A stretch of 29,410 nt of DNA from JBCBTD01 sp039818825. GTDB lineage: Bacteria > Pseudomonadota > Alphaproteobacteria > Geminicoccales > Geminicoccaceae. Made by a program: the position numbers and the translations under genes. The notes below the pieces were generated by a model. The model was not told the origin of the DNA. It searched no databases and saw nothing but the letters and a program-made list of their open reading frames with translations. Below, in pieces: positions 16,422-24,902 of the stretch (position 1 is its first letter; each line of letters opens with the position of its first letter). The DNA lies in contig JBCBTD010000049.1 in the NCBI GenBank assembly GCA_039818825.1, positions 1-29,410 of the forward strand, written 5' to 3'.

Positions 16422-17807
16422 GTGCTCGTCCAGGAAATCATCGCCCGCAAACGCGACCGCCAGAGCTTGGGCGCCGCGGAACTGCGTGAAGTCGTCCAGG
16501 GGATCGCCGACGGCAGCCTGCCCGAGGCGCAAGCCGCGGCCTTGGCCATGGCCATCGTGCTCAACGGCATGCACCGGGACGAGACCGTGGCCCTGACCCT
16601 GGCGATGCGCGACAGCGGCCGGCGGTTGGCGTGGGACCTGCCGGGGCCTGTGGTGGACAAGCACTCGACCGGTGGCGTCGGCGACAAAGTCAGTCTGGTG
16701 CTGGCGCCCGTTCTGGCCGCATGTGGCGCGTTCGTGCCGATGATCTCCGGCCGCGGTCTCGGCCATACCGGCGGCACCCTCGACAAGCTGGAAGCGATCC
16801 CCGGCTTCCGCGTGCGGCCTGACGTTACGACCTTCGAGCGCGTCGTCGCGGACGTCGGCTGCGCCATCGTCGGCGCGTCGGACGACCTCGCGCCCGCCGA
16901 CCGGCGCCTCTACGCGATCCGTGACGTCACGGCGACGGTCGAAAGCGTGCCGCTGATCACCGCGTCGATCCTCGCGAAGAAGCTCGCAGCCGGTCTCGAT
17001 GCACTTGTCATGGACGTCAAGGTCGGTGCCGGCGCCTTTCTTCCCAGCCTGGGATCCGCCCGGGAGCTGGCGACCAGCTTGACCGAAGTCGCGGGTGGTG
17101 CCGGCCTGCCGTGTCGCGCGTTGCTCACGGACATGAACCAGTGCCTCGGCAGCACCGCCGGCAACGCTCTGGAGGTGGAGGAGGCGGCGCGGATGCTGCG
17201 CGGCGAGCCGGTCGACTGGCGCTTCGAGGAGATCGTCGTTGCCCTGTCGGCAACCGCGTTGATGCTCGGTGGGATCGACGACGAGGAGGACCGGGCGGTC
17301 GAGCGGGTGCAAAAGGCGCTCGCTTCCGGCGCCGCGGCCGAACGTTTGGAGCGGATGGTGGCGGCGTTGGGTGGGCCTTCGGACTTCCTGGAGGCCACCG
17401 AGCGGCATCTGCCGAAGGCCCCGCTGGCCGTGCCGGTGCCCGCCGCCGGCAGCGGCTACGTCGCCGGCATCGACGTCCGGAGTCTCGGCTGGACGGTGGT
17501 CGAACTGGGTGGCGGCCGCCGCTGGTCGGGCGACGACGTGGACCCGCGGGCCGGGCTGAGCGACGTGGCCGGCATCGGTGCTCGGATCGAGATCGGGCAA
17601 CCGCTCTGTGTGGTCCACGCCAAAGATTCGGGAGACGCAGCGCGCGCCGTCGATCGATTGGCAAGGGCTTTCGTGCTGGCCGAAGACGAGCCGCCTCTGG
17701 CGGAACTGTTCAAGGCGCCGGAGGCCGATCCTTTGCCCGGATCGAAGGTCGGCGAGCCGTCGGCAAGACCAGCGCAGCGACGCGGCGGCCTACGTCGCCG
17801 ACGATGA
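16422..17807 (+). CDS. deoA: Thymidine phosphorylase
   Basis: It phosphorolyses thymidine/deoxyuridine to base and deoxyribose 1-phosphate. The family blocks are VQEIIARKRDRQSL at the start, phosphate site KHSTGGVGDK (80-89), signature GRGLGHTGGTLDKLE (110-124), SILAKKLAAGLDALVMDVKVG and the C-terminal barrel-sandwich segment (GYVAGIDVRSLGWTVVELGGGR). The GTG start at 16422 has AGGTGGGG upstream. At 461 residues it is about 20 longer than usual; the tail after LAELFKAPEADP is arginine-rich and low in complexity, so the natural C-terminus may have been lost or replaced. Last gene of the nucleoside operon. Confidence 0.95.
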   Translation: MLVQEIIARKRDRQSLGAAELREVVQGIADGSLPEAQAAALAMAIVLNGMHRDETVALTLAMRDSGRRLAWDLPGPVVDKHSTGGVGDKVSLVLAPVLAACGAFVPMISGRGLGHTGGTLDKLEAIPGFRVRPDVTTFERVVADVGCAIVGASDDLAPADRRLYAIRDVTATVESVPLITASILAKKLAAGLDALVMDVKVGAGAFLPSLGSARELATSLTEVAGGAGLPCRALLTDMNQCLGSTAGNALEVEEAARMLRGEPVDWRFEEIVVALSATALMLGGIDDEEDRAVERVQKALASGAAAERLERMVAALGGPSDFLEATERHLPKAPLAVPVPAAGSGYVAGIDVRSLGWTVVELGGGRRWSGDDVDPRAGLSDVAGIGARIEIGQPLCVVHAKDSGDAARAVDRLARAFVLAEDEPPLAELFKAPEADPLPGSKVGEPSARPAQRRGGLRRRR

Positions 17808-17830
17808 CGGCCGACAGACGCGCACGTGCC

Positions 17831-17844
17831 CGCGCCTAGGCGCG
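17831..17844. repeat. 14-nt perfect palindrome between convergent deoA and MFS exporter gene
   Basis: CGCGCCTAGGCGCG is self-complementary, 23 nt past the deoA stop. Without a loop it is not an ideal hairpin, although offset pairing of ACGCGC (about 17818) with GCGCGT (about 17840) is possible. It may contribute to termination. The rest of the gap to 17966 holds no recognisable gene. Confidence 0.3.
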
Positions 17845-17966
17845 TTCGGATGACGCCACCGGCGTTGGCGATGTGTCGACGTCGATGCTGGACGGGCCAA
17901 GCAGATCGGCGCCAACCACTTCACAGCGCCGCCCGGGTTGACCAACCTGCTCCGAGACCATCACGA

Positions 17967-19217
17967 CTAGGCTGGCATCGCGCCCGCGACCTCACGCATT
18001 GCCGGTGTCCGCCACGCGATCGCGACCGCAAGGAGCGTGGCCGCGGCCGCGGCGATCGATAGGCCGAAGAGCCCCGCTACGCTCGCCTCTCCGACCGCTC
18101 CTCCGACCAGCGAGGCGATGGCCGAGGCCAGTGTGAAGAGTGCGATCGACACACCCATCACCCAGCCCTGATCGGCTGCGTCGACGACCTTCGAGAAGAG
18201 GCCGAGGAAGGTCGGAAACAACACCGCGTGGATGGCGCCCATCGCGGTGATCGCGATGAAGACGATCGTGACGTCCAGGCTGACGACGAAGGACGTGACG
18301 ACGGCGATCTCGATGACGACGAGAACGACGACGAGGCGAAACGGCGAGGCGAGGGCGGCGATCCGGGGCAGGAGCACCGTACTCGTCACCGCTAGTGCGG
18401 CACCGAGAACCAGCATCCCGGCGCTCTGACCCTCGGTCCCATAGCCAAAGCGCTTTTCCAGCAGGGTGTCGAAGAAGACGTAGAACGTCATGAAGCTCAA
18501 CATGTAGAGCGTGTAAGGGACGGCGATCCGGATCACGACCGGCCGACGTGTGATCTCCCAGAGCAGCGTGAAGACGGCGGTGGGCTCGATCCTTAGCGGC
18601 GCACGCGTGGTGGAGGTCTCGCGGAAAAACACGGCGACGACCGCCATCGCTCCAGCGATGAGGGCTGCCCCGACGACGAACGGAAGCATCACCGCCATGG
18701 AGCCCTGCGCGAGCGGTCCGGCGGAGAACGCGGCGCCGACGAGTGGTCCGCCGATGAGGCCGAGACTGCAGCCGAACATCACGAGGCCCATGTTGCGCGC
18801 CTTCTCGCGCTCGTCGCGCGACAGATCGACCATCGCAGCCTGCGCGATCGGTTGGTTGCCAGCGGTGAAGCCGGTGACGGCGCGGCTCACGAGGAGGAGC
18901 CAAAAGCTGCCGACGTAGATGGCGACGAGCGTGAGCAGGTAGCCGGCCAAGGCTCCCGTGAGGCAGATCAGTATGCCCCGCTTTCTCCCGACGCTGTCGG
19001 AAATGTGCGACACGTAGACGGCGCCGAGGAACCAGGAGAAGAAGAAGACGCTGATCAGCAGGCCGTAGAGGAATTCGCGTTGGGCGGCCGGGGTGCCCGC
19101 GGGCACGAGCGCCGCGCTGTTGCCGAGGAGCAGCGTCGAGAAGATCGGGAAGGCCAAGCCCTGGCCCATCACGTCGACGACGATCACGAGGACGAGCGCA
19201 ATCTTGGCGGTTTGCAT
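17967..19217 (-). CDS. MFS exporter, TetA/multidrug-like
   Basis: A 416-residue twelve-helix inner-membrane protein. The loop between helices 2 and 3 carries a motif-A-like HISDSVGRKRGI, the signature of proton-coupled MFS antiporters, and helix 1 has the VLVIVVDVMGQGLAFPIF pattern of TetA-type exporters. A further block, SRAVTGFTAGNQPIAQAAMVDLS, matches the helix 4-5 region of that group. The ATG at 19217 has GAGAGG about 7 nt upstream. Its length and motif support export of a small hydrophobic compound, but the substrate is unknown. It opens the accessory block that lies between deoA and upp. Confidence 0.88.
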   Translation of the reverse strand: MQTAKIALVLVIVVDVMGQGLAFPIFSTLLLGNSAALVPAGTPAAQREFLYGLLISVFFFSWFLGAVYVSHISDSVGRKRGILICLTGALAGYLLTLVAIYVGSFWLLLVSRAVTGFTAGNQPIAQAAMVDLSRDEREKARNMGLVMFGCSLGLIGGPLVGAAFSAGPLAQGSMAVMLPFVVGAALIAGAMAVVAVFFRETSTTRAPLRIEPTAVFTLLWEITRRPVVIRIAVPYTLYMLSFMTFYVFFDTLLEKRFGYGTEGQSAGMLVLGAALAVTSTVLLPRIAALASPFRLVVVLVVIEIAVVTSFVVSLDVTIVFIAITAMGAIHAVLFPTFLGLFSKVVDAADQGWVMGVSIALFTLASAIASLVGGAVGEASVAGLFGLSIAAAAATLLAVAIAWRTPAMREVAGAMPA

Positions 19218-19341
19218 CGAGCACCTCTCGCCGCGGGCCGACCCGCGCCTGTCGTCAACCGCCACCGTCAACGACTGCACGCGGCGATACGCGCCGCACG
19301 AGAGCGGAAGGTCGTGTGGCCGGTCCCAGGCCTGACCCCTA

Positions 19342-19560
19342 CTAGGGCTGTTCGATCAGATCGATCTGCTCCAACGTCTCGTAGTCGTCTCAACCGTTGG
19401 TGATTGCATTCGGATGGACGGTGTCATCGGCGAGCACCACGACCGCGTCGCCGCAGCGCCTGATCCCCCGTAGTCCTTCCTACAACGCTTCGCGGATCAA
19501 CTCGCTCAGCTGGGTCTCGACGTCGGCGACCCGCAAGTCGATGGCTGCTGCCGCCTTGCG
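19342..19560 (-). pseudogene. Decayed Phd/YefM-like antitoxin remnant
   Basis: Read on the minus strand in one frame, this stretch gives RVADVETQLSELIREAL, a stop, EGLRGIRRCGDAVVVLADD, a 10-residue insertion, a second stop, then DDYETLEQIDLIEQP and a terminal TAG. The order (helix with LSELIREA, basic turn, VVVLxxDDYE) matches Phd-family antitoxins, which repress and neutralise a paired toxin. Two in-frame stops (TAG and TGA) and no identifiable start codon mean it is not functional. No toxin gene is recognisable in the following 120 nt. The remaining part of the gap between the exporter and the oxidoreductase (19218-19341, 19561-19585) shows nothing. Confidence 0.4.
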
Positions 19561-19585
19561 CGTTCCGGCCGCCCAACCACGACAC

Positions 19586-20671
19586 CTAGTGGGACGAGGC
19601 GACGCGTATGCCGATCTTTCCGACATGGGATTTCGACAGGAACGCTTCCTGCGCGGCGCGCAGATCGCGACGCGGATAGGTTGCGGCGACGACGGGCCGG
19701 ATTTCGTTCGCTTCGACGTAGTCGACCAGATCCGTGAAGACGTTCGGCGGCTGGTGGGTGGAGCCGAAGAGCGACAGGTCGCGCAGGTAGAGTGTCCGTA
19801 GGTCCAATTCGACGATCGGTCCGGCGATCGCGCCAGCGGTCACGTAGCGGCCGCCGTTGCGCAGGCTGTCCAGCAGGCCCGTCCAACGCGGTCCGCCGAC
19901 GAGGTCGAGAATGGCGTCGAACGCCTGCTCAGGAAATGGGGCGTCCCTGTCGAGGGTCTCATCCGCGCCAATGGCGCGAAGAGCCTTGGCCTTGGAGGCG
20001 CTCGTCAAAGCCGTGACATGGGCGCCGCGTCGCTTCGCGAGCTGGATGGCGGCAGCGCCGACTCCGCCCGAGGCCCCGGTGATCAGAACACGCTCTGCGC
20101 CGAGGCGACCGCGCTGGATCATTCCCTCGGCGGTGGAGTAGGCGCAAGGGATGGACGCGAGCTCCACGTCGGACCAATCCGACCGAACGGCGACGGCGTC
20201 TTCCGCGCCCGCGACCGCGAACTCCGCAAAGCCGCCGTCACACTCGGACCCGAAGGTCTCTGTCCCCAGCTCTGAGCCGGACGATTTCGGTGATTGCAGC
20301 GCGCGCACCAGGACGCGCTCGCCGGTCCGCTCGGACGATACGCCAGTGCCCACCGCCACGATCACACCACAGCAGTCCGCGCCCTGGATGCGCGGGAACG
20401 AGAACGCGGCGCCGGACCAGCTGCCATCCTCGTCTGCATCCGAGCCGTAACCGGTTGCCGCACCTGAGGCCGTGTCGCCCCGCACCTTCTTCGAGTACCA
20501 CCCGGTCCGGGTGTTGACGTCGGTGTTGTTCACCGCCGAGGCGCCGACACGGATCAGCACCTCGCCAGCTCCCGGCGTCGGCACCGCAAGGTCCTCGCGC
20601 CATTCGAGCTGGTCGAGCCCCCCGTGTCCCAGCAGAACCATGCCGCGCATCGTTTCAGGTTGCGGTGTCAC
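19586..20671 (-). CDS. Zinc-independent alcohol dehydrogenase/NADPH:quinone reductase family oxidoreductase (MDR)
   Basis: A 361-residue cytosolic medium-chain reductase. The N-terminal GroES-like domain begins RGMVLLGHGGLDQLEWRED, followed by GEVLIRVGASAVNNTDVNTRTGWY and the FPRIQGADCCGVIVAVG segment. The Rossmann domain has VLITGASGGVGAAAIQLAKRRGAHVTALT. It lacks the zinc-ligand pattern of alcohol dehydrogenases, as in quinone reductases. The GTG at 20671 or the ATG at 20650 could start it; the ATG better fits family alignments. It is divergent from a TetR gene, with two operator copies in the 67-nt gap, so it is probably induced by a ligand of that regulator. Confidence 0.9.
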   Translation of the reverse strand: MTPQPETMRGMVLLGHGGLDQLEWREDLAVPTPGAGEVLIRVGASAVNNTDVNTRTGWYSKKVRGDTASGAATGYGSDADEDGSWSGAAFSFPRIQGADCCGVIVAVGTGVSSERTGERVLVRALQSPKSSGSELGTETFGSECDGGFAEFAVAGAEDAVAVRSDWSDVELASIPCAYSTAEGMIQRGRLGAERVLITGASGGVGAAAIQLAKRRGAHVTALTSASKAKALRAIGADETLDRDAPFPEQAFDAILDLVGGPRWTGLLDSLRNGGRYVTAGAIAGPIVELDLRTLYLRDLSLFGSTHQPPNVFTDLVDYVEANEIRPVVAATYPRRDLRAAQEAFLSKSHVGKIGIRVASSH

Positions 20672-20684
20672 GGGTGCCCCACAG

Positions 20685-20702
20685 GTAGAATGAACGCTCT
20701 AC
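20685..20702. promoter_or_regulatory. TetR-type operator copy 1 (imperfect)
   Basis: GTAGAATGAACGCTCTAC is an 18-nt inverted repeat with outer arms GTAGA/TCTAC. Its right half CGCTCTAC is identical to that of copy 2. It ends the gap on the oxidoreductase side, 14 nt from the GTG at 20671, where a bound repressor would block that promoter. Confidence 0.65.
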
Positions 20703-20710
20703 TTGCTTGG

Positions 20711-20728
20711 GTAGAGCGGTCGCTCTAC
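20711..20728. promoter_or_regulatory. TetR-type operator copy 2 (perfect palindrome)
   Basis: GTAGAGCGGTCGCTCTAC has perfect 8-nt arms around a 2-nt centre. It lies 26 nt (start to start) from copy 1 and 10 nt before the tetR ATG, as expected for autorepression. The pairing of two same-length sites in a divergent gap is strong evidence for a regulator binding region. Confidence 0.75.
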
Positions 20729-20738
20729 TCGGTCAACC

Positions 20739-21260
20739 ATGACGGCGACGATGGACCGGATCGCGTCAGGGCTGGAGCGCGTCTTCGCACGCCAGGGCTT
20801 CGCGGTACCCAGCGTCGAGGACCTCAGGAAAGAGGCCGGAGTCAGCCTGAGGACGCTCTACAAGTACACGCCGTCGCGCGGCGAGATGGTGATCGCGGCC
20901 ATGGAGCACCGGCATCGCCGCTATCTCGAACGCGTGTTCTCCGGGCTGCCGGGCGAACCGGCGCAGGCTTTGTCGGTCATCGTCGACCGAATTGCCGCAT
21001 GGATGGAGAGCGAGGCCGCCCATGGCTGCCTGTTCCACGCCGCCGTAGCGGCGGCGCCGCACGACGAGGTACTTCGCGCGTTGCTGGAGCGGCACAAGGC
21101 CGAGGTCGCTGAGCGCGCGGCTCGGGCCTCGGGCCTCGTTGGTCGAGAGGTCGACCTGACCCTCATCATCGAGGGCCTGACACAAAGTTGGCCGCTTCGG
21201 AGAAGTGCCGCGGTCGACAGCGCGAAGATGCTGGCCGAACTCCTGCGCCGCGTCTCCTGA
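20739..21260 (+). CDS. TetR/AcrR-family transcriptional repressor
   Basis: A 173-residue DNA-binding regulator. The N-terminal helix-turn-helix runs from about residue 10 to 50: LERVFARQGFAVPSVEDLRKEAGVSLRTLYKYTPSRGEMV, with the SLRTLYKY recognition helix typical of the family. The C-terminal ligand domain includes GCLFHAAVAAAPHDEV, seen in TetR members with a GCLF motif. ATG at 20739. It is divergent from the quinone-reductase-like gene and likely represses both it and itself through the two GTAGA-based palindromes. The ligand is unknown. Confidence 0.92.
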   Translation: MTATMDRIASGLERVFARQGFAVPSVEDLRKEAGVSLRTLYKYTPSRGEMVIAAMEHRHRRYLERVFSGLPGEPAQALSVIVDRIAAWMESEAAHGCLFHAAVAAAPHDEVLRALLERHKAEVAERAARASGLVGREVDLTLIIEGLTQSWPLRRSAAVDSAKMLAELLRRVS

Positions 21261-21309
21261 AGCGACGAGCCAGATCGCGTTGCCGCGGCTTCTCAGGCCT
21301 GTCGCATCG

Positions 21310-23463
21310 TCACACCAGACCGTCGTTGGTGAACGGCAGCCGAGTCGGCATCCGGCCGGTGGCGGCGAAGATCGCGTTGGCGACCGCCGGGCCGATGACC
21401 GGCGTACCGGGCTCGCCCACGCCGGTCGGTGCCTCTTCGCTGGCGACGATGTGGACCTCGACATGGGGCATGTCGTCGATCCTGAGCGGCTCGTAGGTGT
21501 CGAACTGCTGCTGGTCGACGTAACCGTCGGTCAAAGTGATGGCGTCGCGCAGGACGGCGCCGAGGCCATAGCCGATGCCGCCCTCCATTTGCGCGCGCAC
21601 CTGGTCCGGGTTGATCGCGCGACCGCAGTCGACCGCGCAGACCACCCGCTCGACCTTCACCCGGCCGTCGTCCAGACGGACTTCGGCGACCTGAGCGACG
21701 AACGAATTGAAGCTCTCGTGGACGGCGATCCCGCGATGCACGCCTTCTGGCGCTGGGCTGCTCCAGCCGGCCCTCTCGGCCGCCAACTCCAGGACCCCCA
21801 AATGGCGCGGCTTGTCCTGCAGGAGCTGCTGACGAAAGGCGAAAGGATCAGCCCCGGCAGCAGCGGCGAGGGCGTCCACGAAGGTCTCCGTCGCGTATCC
21901 CGTGTGCGTGTGACCGACGGCGCGCCACCAGAGGCCTGGCACGCCGACCGTGGGGCTGTGCAGCTCGACCTGTAGCGCGGGCACGGCGTAGGCGAGGTCG
22001 GACGCCCCCTCGACCGAACTCAGGTCGATGCCGTCCTCGATGAGCATCGAGAACGGGGTTCCGGCCAGGATCGACTGGCCGACGATGCGCTGCTCCCAGG
22101 CCACCAGACGACCCGATGCGTCCAGCCCGCCGCGCAGTTTGTGAACGTAGATCGGCCGGTAGAAGCCGCCCTGGATGTCGTCCTCGCGGGTCCACATCAG
22201 CTTGATCGGCGCGCGTCCATCCAGCGCCATGGCGATCGCCGTGGCTTCGCTGGCGATGTCGGCGTTGGGCGTCGCCCGGCGCCCGAAGCTGCCACCGGCG
22301 AGCATCGTGTTCACGTGGATCTGTGACGGCTCCAAACCGGTCATGGCGGCGACCGTAGTTTGGTCGATGGTCGGCGCCTGGGAGCCGAACCAGAGTTCGA
22401 CCTGCTCGCCCGGGGTGTACCGGACGACGGCGTCGAGGGTTTCCATTGGCGCATGGGCCAGGAATGGGAACTCGTAGGTCAGCTCGACGACCTGGTCGGC
22501 CGCGGCAAGCGCGCCGCTCACGTCACCCTCGGTCGCCGCCACGGCACCGGGTCGTTCGGCCAGCTCCAGAAACTCCCCGACCAACGTCGCCGAGGAGCGC
22601 GTTTCCGCGGCGTCGTCGTTCCACGTCACGTCGAGCGCATCGCGGCCCTTCAGTGCCGCCCAAGTGTTGCGGGCGACGACCGCCACGCCGGACGGGATTT
22701 CGACCACGGCCTCGACGCCAGGCACGGCTGCCGCGGCGCTGCCATCGAAGCTCGCGACCCTGCCGCCGAAGCGGGGCGAGTGGGCAACCGTGGCGTAGAG
22801 CATGCCGGGCAGCTGCAGATCGAGCGCGAACAGGGCGCTGCCGTCGGTCTTGGCCGCGCCGTCGACCCGGCGCAGGCTCGATTCGCCGATGAGCCGGTAC
22901 TCGCTCGGGGGCTTGAGCGAGACCGCCGTCGGCGCCGGGAGAGCGGCCGCGGCTTCGGCGACCTCGCCATAGTTGAGGTGGTTCTCGCCGTGGATCAGCT
23001 GCCCCTGCTCGGTTCGGATCTCGCTCGCCGGCACGCCGAGCCGCTCGGCCGCAGCCTGGAGCAGCATGGCACGGGCGGTGGCGCCGGCCTCACGATACTG
23101 GTCGTAGCTGTTGGCGATGGCCGACGAACCGCCGGTACCTTGCGCCCCGCCCCAAAACAGGTTCGCGTACAGCTCGGCATTGCCGGGGGCGCTTTCGGCC
23201 GTGACCTTCGACCAGTCGGCGTCGAGTTCTTCCGCGACCAGCGTCGCTAGGCCGGTGTTGGCGCCCTGGCCGAACTCGATGTGCTTGACGATCACGGTGA
23301 TCTTGCCGTCCGGCGCGATGCGCAAGAACGGGTTGAAAGCCGTTTCGGCGGCGGGCGAGACGGCGCCGGCCGGCTCGATCCGAAAGCCGACCGCAAGGCC
23401 GACGCCCGCACCACCGGCGGTTGCCAGAAACGCCCGGCGCGCGAGCGAAAGTCGCTTGGTCAT
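21310..23463 (-). CDS. Molybdenum hydroxylase large subunit (isoquinoline 1-oxidoreductase beta-like), Tat-exported
   Basis: A 717-residue xanthine-oxidase-family molybdopterin subunit that would hydroxylate an aldehyde or N-heterocycle. It starts with a twin-arginine signal (SLARRAFLATAGGAGVGLAVG), so the complex is assembled in the cytoplasm and exported folded. Cofactor regions are FGQGANTGLATLVAEEL, QGTGGSSAI, GGSFGRRATPNADI, PGLWWRAVGHTHTGYATETFVD and, near the C-terminus, GVGEPGTPVIGPAVANAI, whose glutamate is the presumed catalytic base. Length fits the IorB-like periplasmic group. The ATG at 23463 follows GGAGAG, 16 nt after the small-subunit stop. The true substrate cannot be read from sequence. 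Confidence 0.92.
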   Translation of the reverse strand: MTKRLSLARRAFLATAGGAGVGLAVGFRIEPAGAVSPAAETAFNPFLRIAPDGKITVIVKHIEFGQGANTGLATLVAEELDADWSKVTAESAPGNAELYANLFWGGAQGTGGSSAIANSYDQYREAGATARAMLLQAAAERLGVPASEIRTEQGQLIHGENHLNYGEVAEAAAALPAPTAVSLKPPSEYRLIGESSLRRVDGAAKTDGSALFALDLQLPGMLYATVAHSPRFGGRVASFDGSAAAAVPGVEAVVEIPSGVAVVARNTWAALKGRDALDVTWNDDAAETRSSATLVGEFLELAERPGAVAATEGDVSGALAAADQVVELTYEFPFLAHAPMETLDAVVRYTPGEQVELWFGSQAPTIDQTTVAAMTGLEPSQIHVNTMLAGGSFGRRATPNADIASEATAIAMALDGRAPIKLMWTREDDIQGGFYRPIYVHKLRGGLDASGRLVAWEQRIVGQSILAGTPFSMLIEDGIDLSSVEGASDLAYAVPALQVELHSPTVGVPGLWWRAVGHTHTGYATETFVDALAAAAGADPFAFRQQLLQDKPRHLGVLELAAERAGWSSPAPEGVHRGIAVHESFNSFVAQVAEVRLDDGRVKVERVVCAVDCGRAINPDQVRAQMEGGIGYGLGAVLRDAITLTDGYVDQQQFDTYEPLRIDDMPHVEVHIVASEEAPTGVGEPGTPVIGPAVANAIFAATGRMPTRLPFTNDGLV

Positions 23464-23479
23464 CGTCGCTCTCCGGTGC

Positions 23480-23941
23480 TCAGGCTTCGAGGAGTTCGGC
23501 GGCGCGGTGGATGCCGGCGCGGATCCGCTGGTAGGTCGCACACCGGCAGACGTTGCCCCACATCGCGGCGTCGATGTCGTCGTCGCTCGGCTTGGGTGTT
23601 TGCGCCAAGAGATCGGCCGCCTGCATGATTTGCCCCGACTGGCAGTAACCGCACTGAACGACGTCGAGTTCGCGCCAGGCTTGTTGCAAGGCGCGGCCCT
23701 CGGGGGAGGCTAGACCCTCGATCGTGACGACGCTGGCGCCTTCGAGATCACCGAGCGCCATCTGACACGAGCGCAAGGCAACACCGTCCACCTGGACCGT
23801 GCAGGCGCCGCAGAGCGCAACGCCGCAGCCGTACTTGGTGCCGGTGAGCCCGACCTCGTCACGCAGTGCCCAGAGCAGCGGCGTGTCGTCAGCCGCCTCC
23901 AGTGTGCGCGTTTCGCCGTTGATCTGGAGCGTCGTCGCCAT
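23480..23941 (-). CDS. 2Fe-2S small subunit of the molybdenum hydroxylase (IorA-like)
   Basis: A 153-residue protein with two iron-sulfur domains. The plant-ferredoxin-like N-terminal domain has GTKYGCGVALCGACTVQVDG with its four cysteines (CxxxxCxxC and a later C in LRSCQ); the helical C-terminal domain has VVQCGYCQSGQIM and NVCRC. These carry electrons from the molybdenum site. It has no signal peptide and would be carried through the Tat system with the large subunit. ATG at 23941 with GGAGAG upstream. A cytochrome c or FAD subunit often completes such enzymes, but none is encoded here. Confidence 0.95.
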   Translation of the reverse strand: MATTLQINGETRTLEAADDTPLLWALRDEVGLTGTKYGCGVALCGACTVQVDGVALRSCQMALGDLEGASVVTIEGLASPEGRALQQAWRELDVVQCGYCQSGQIMQAADLLAQTPKPSDDDIDAAMWGNVCRCATYQRIRAGIHRAAELLEA

Positions 23942-24050
23942 GCGCTCTCTCCGCCTCGCTATCCGATGCGCGGGGAAGTGGAGCGGCAACTGGCCGCGGC
24001 CAGCGCGCCTGTCGTTCATATGTTCGACAGGCTTCGCCAGGTGATGCGGT

Positions 24051-24902
24051 TCAGTCGTCGGCGACGATGGTGTTCCGCATCTCGCCGAGCTTGGCGATGC
24101 CGGTGACCATGGTCTGGCCCGGCCGCAGGAATACGGGAGGCCTCATGCCGGCGCCGACGCCGGGCGGCGTGCCCGTCGTCACCACGTCGCCGGGCTCGAG
24201 CGCGAACATCTGGCTCATGTAGCTGATGACCGTGGCGATCCCGAAAATCATCGTCGACGTACTGCCGCTCTGATGGCGGTTACCGTCGACGTCGAGCCAC
24301 ATCGCGAGGTCGGCGACGTCGCCGACCTCGTCCGGGGTCACCAGCCATGGGCCCATCGGCGCGAAGGTGTCGCAGCTCTTGCCTTTGGTCCACTGGCCGC
24401 CGCGCTCGAGCTGGTAACTCCGTTCGGACACGTCGTTCAGGACGAGGTAGCCGGCGACGTGACCAAGGGCGTCGGCCTCGGCGACGTACTTCGCGCGGCG
24501 GCCGATGACGAAGGCGAGTTCGACCTCCCAGTCGCTTTTCACCGAGCCGCGCGGCAGCACGACCGGATCGAACGGCCCGGTGATGGCGCTCGGCGCCTTC
24601 ATGAAGAGCACGGGTTCCTCAGGGATGGGATTGCCGGTCTCCTTCGCGTGGTCGGAGTAGTTCAGGCCGACGCAGACCAGCTTGCCGACGCTGCCAGGCG
24701 CAATCGGCGGCCCGAGGCGCGGGTCGCCGCCGATCTCGGGCAGGTGCGTCGCGTCGAGCGCCTGCAGTGTTGCAAGGGTCGACGGATCGACTGTGGTGGC
24801 GGTCACGTCGTCGATCACGCTCGACAGGTCGCGCAGCCTGCCACCGCTGTCGATGAGCCCCGGCTTCTCGTGACCGACGGGTCCGTAGCGGACGAGCTTC
24901 AT
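24051..24902 (-). CDS. Fumarylacetoacetate hydrolase (FAH) family protein
   Basis: A 283-residue member of the FAH superfamily, which hydrolyses or decarboxylates 2-oxo acids formed in aromatic or sugar-acid breakdown. The core starts at CVGLNYSDHAKETGNPIPEEPVLFMKAPSAI; metal ligands are the two glutamates of DWEVELAFVIG and an aspartate in VLNDVSERSYQ. The substrate-lid segment KGKSCDTFAPMGPWLVT and the terminal TGTPPGVG follow. This domain set is shared by ureidoglycolate lyase-like and dehydratase-like members, so the reaction is not assigned. The ATG at 24902 has GGTGGAGG upstream. With the molybdenum hydroxylase it may form a ring-degradation or sugar-acid module. Confidence 0.92.
   Translation of the reverse strand: MKLVRYGPVGHEKPGLIDSGGRLRDLSSVIDDVTATTVDPSTLATLQALDATHLPEIGGDPRLGPPIAPGSVGKLVCVGLNYSDHAKETGNPIPEEPVLFMKAPSAITGPFDPVVLPRGSVKSDWEVELAFVIGRRAKYVAEADALGHVAGYLVLNDVSERSYQLERGGQWTKGKSCDTFAPMGPWLVTPDEVGDVADLAMWLDVDGNRHQSGSTSTMIFGIATVISYMSQMFALEPGDVVTTGTPPGVGAGMRPPVFLRPGQTMVTGIAKLGEMRNTIVADD

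Noticed and set aside
17869..17969. Plus-strand frame ending GLTNLLRDHHD after deoA as a gene remnant
   Set aside because: Too short and without a family I recognise; the stop overlaps the MFS stop region and chance is sufficient.
17992..19224. Long minus-strand frame overlapping the MFS exporter
   Set aside because: Arginine-rich out-of-frame shadow of a protein with obvious membrane helices and motif A.
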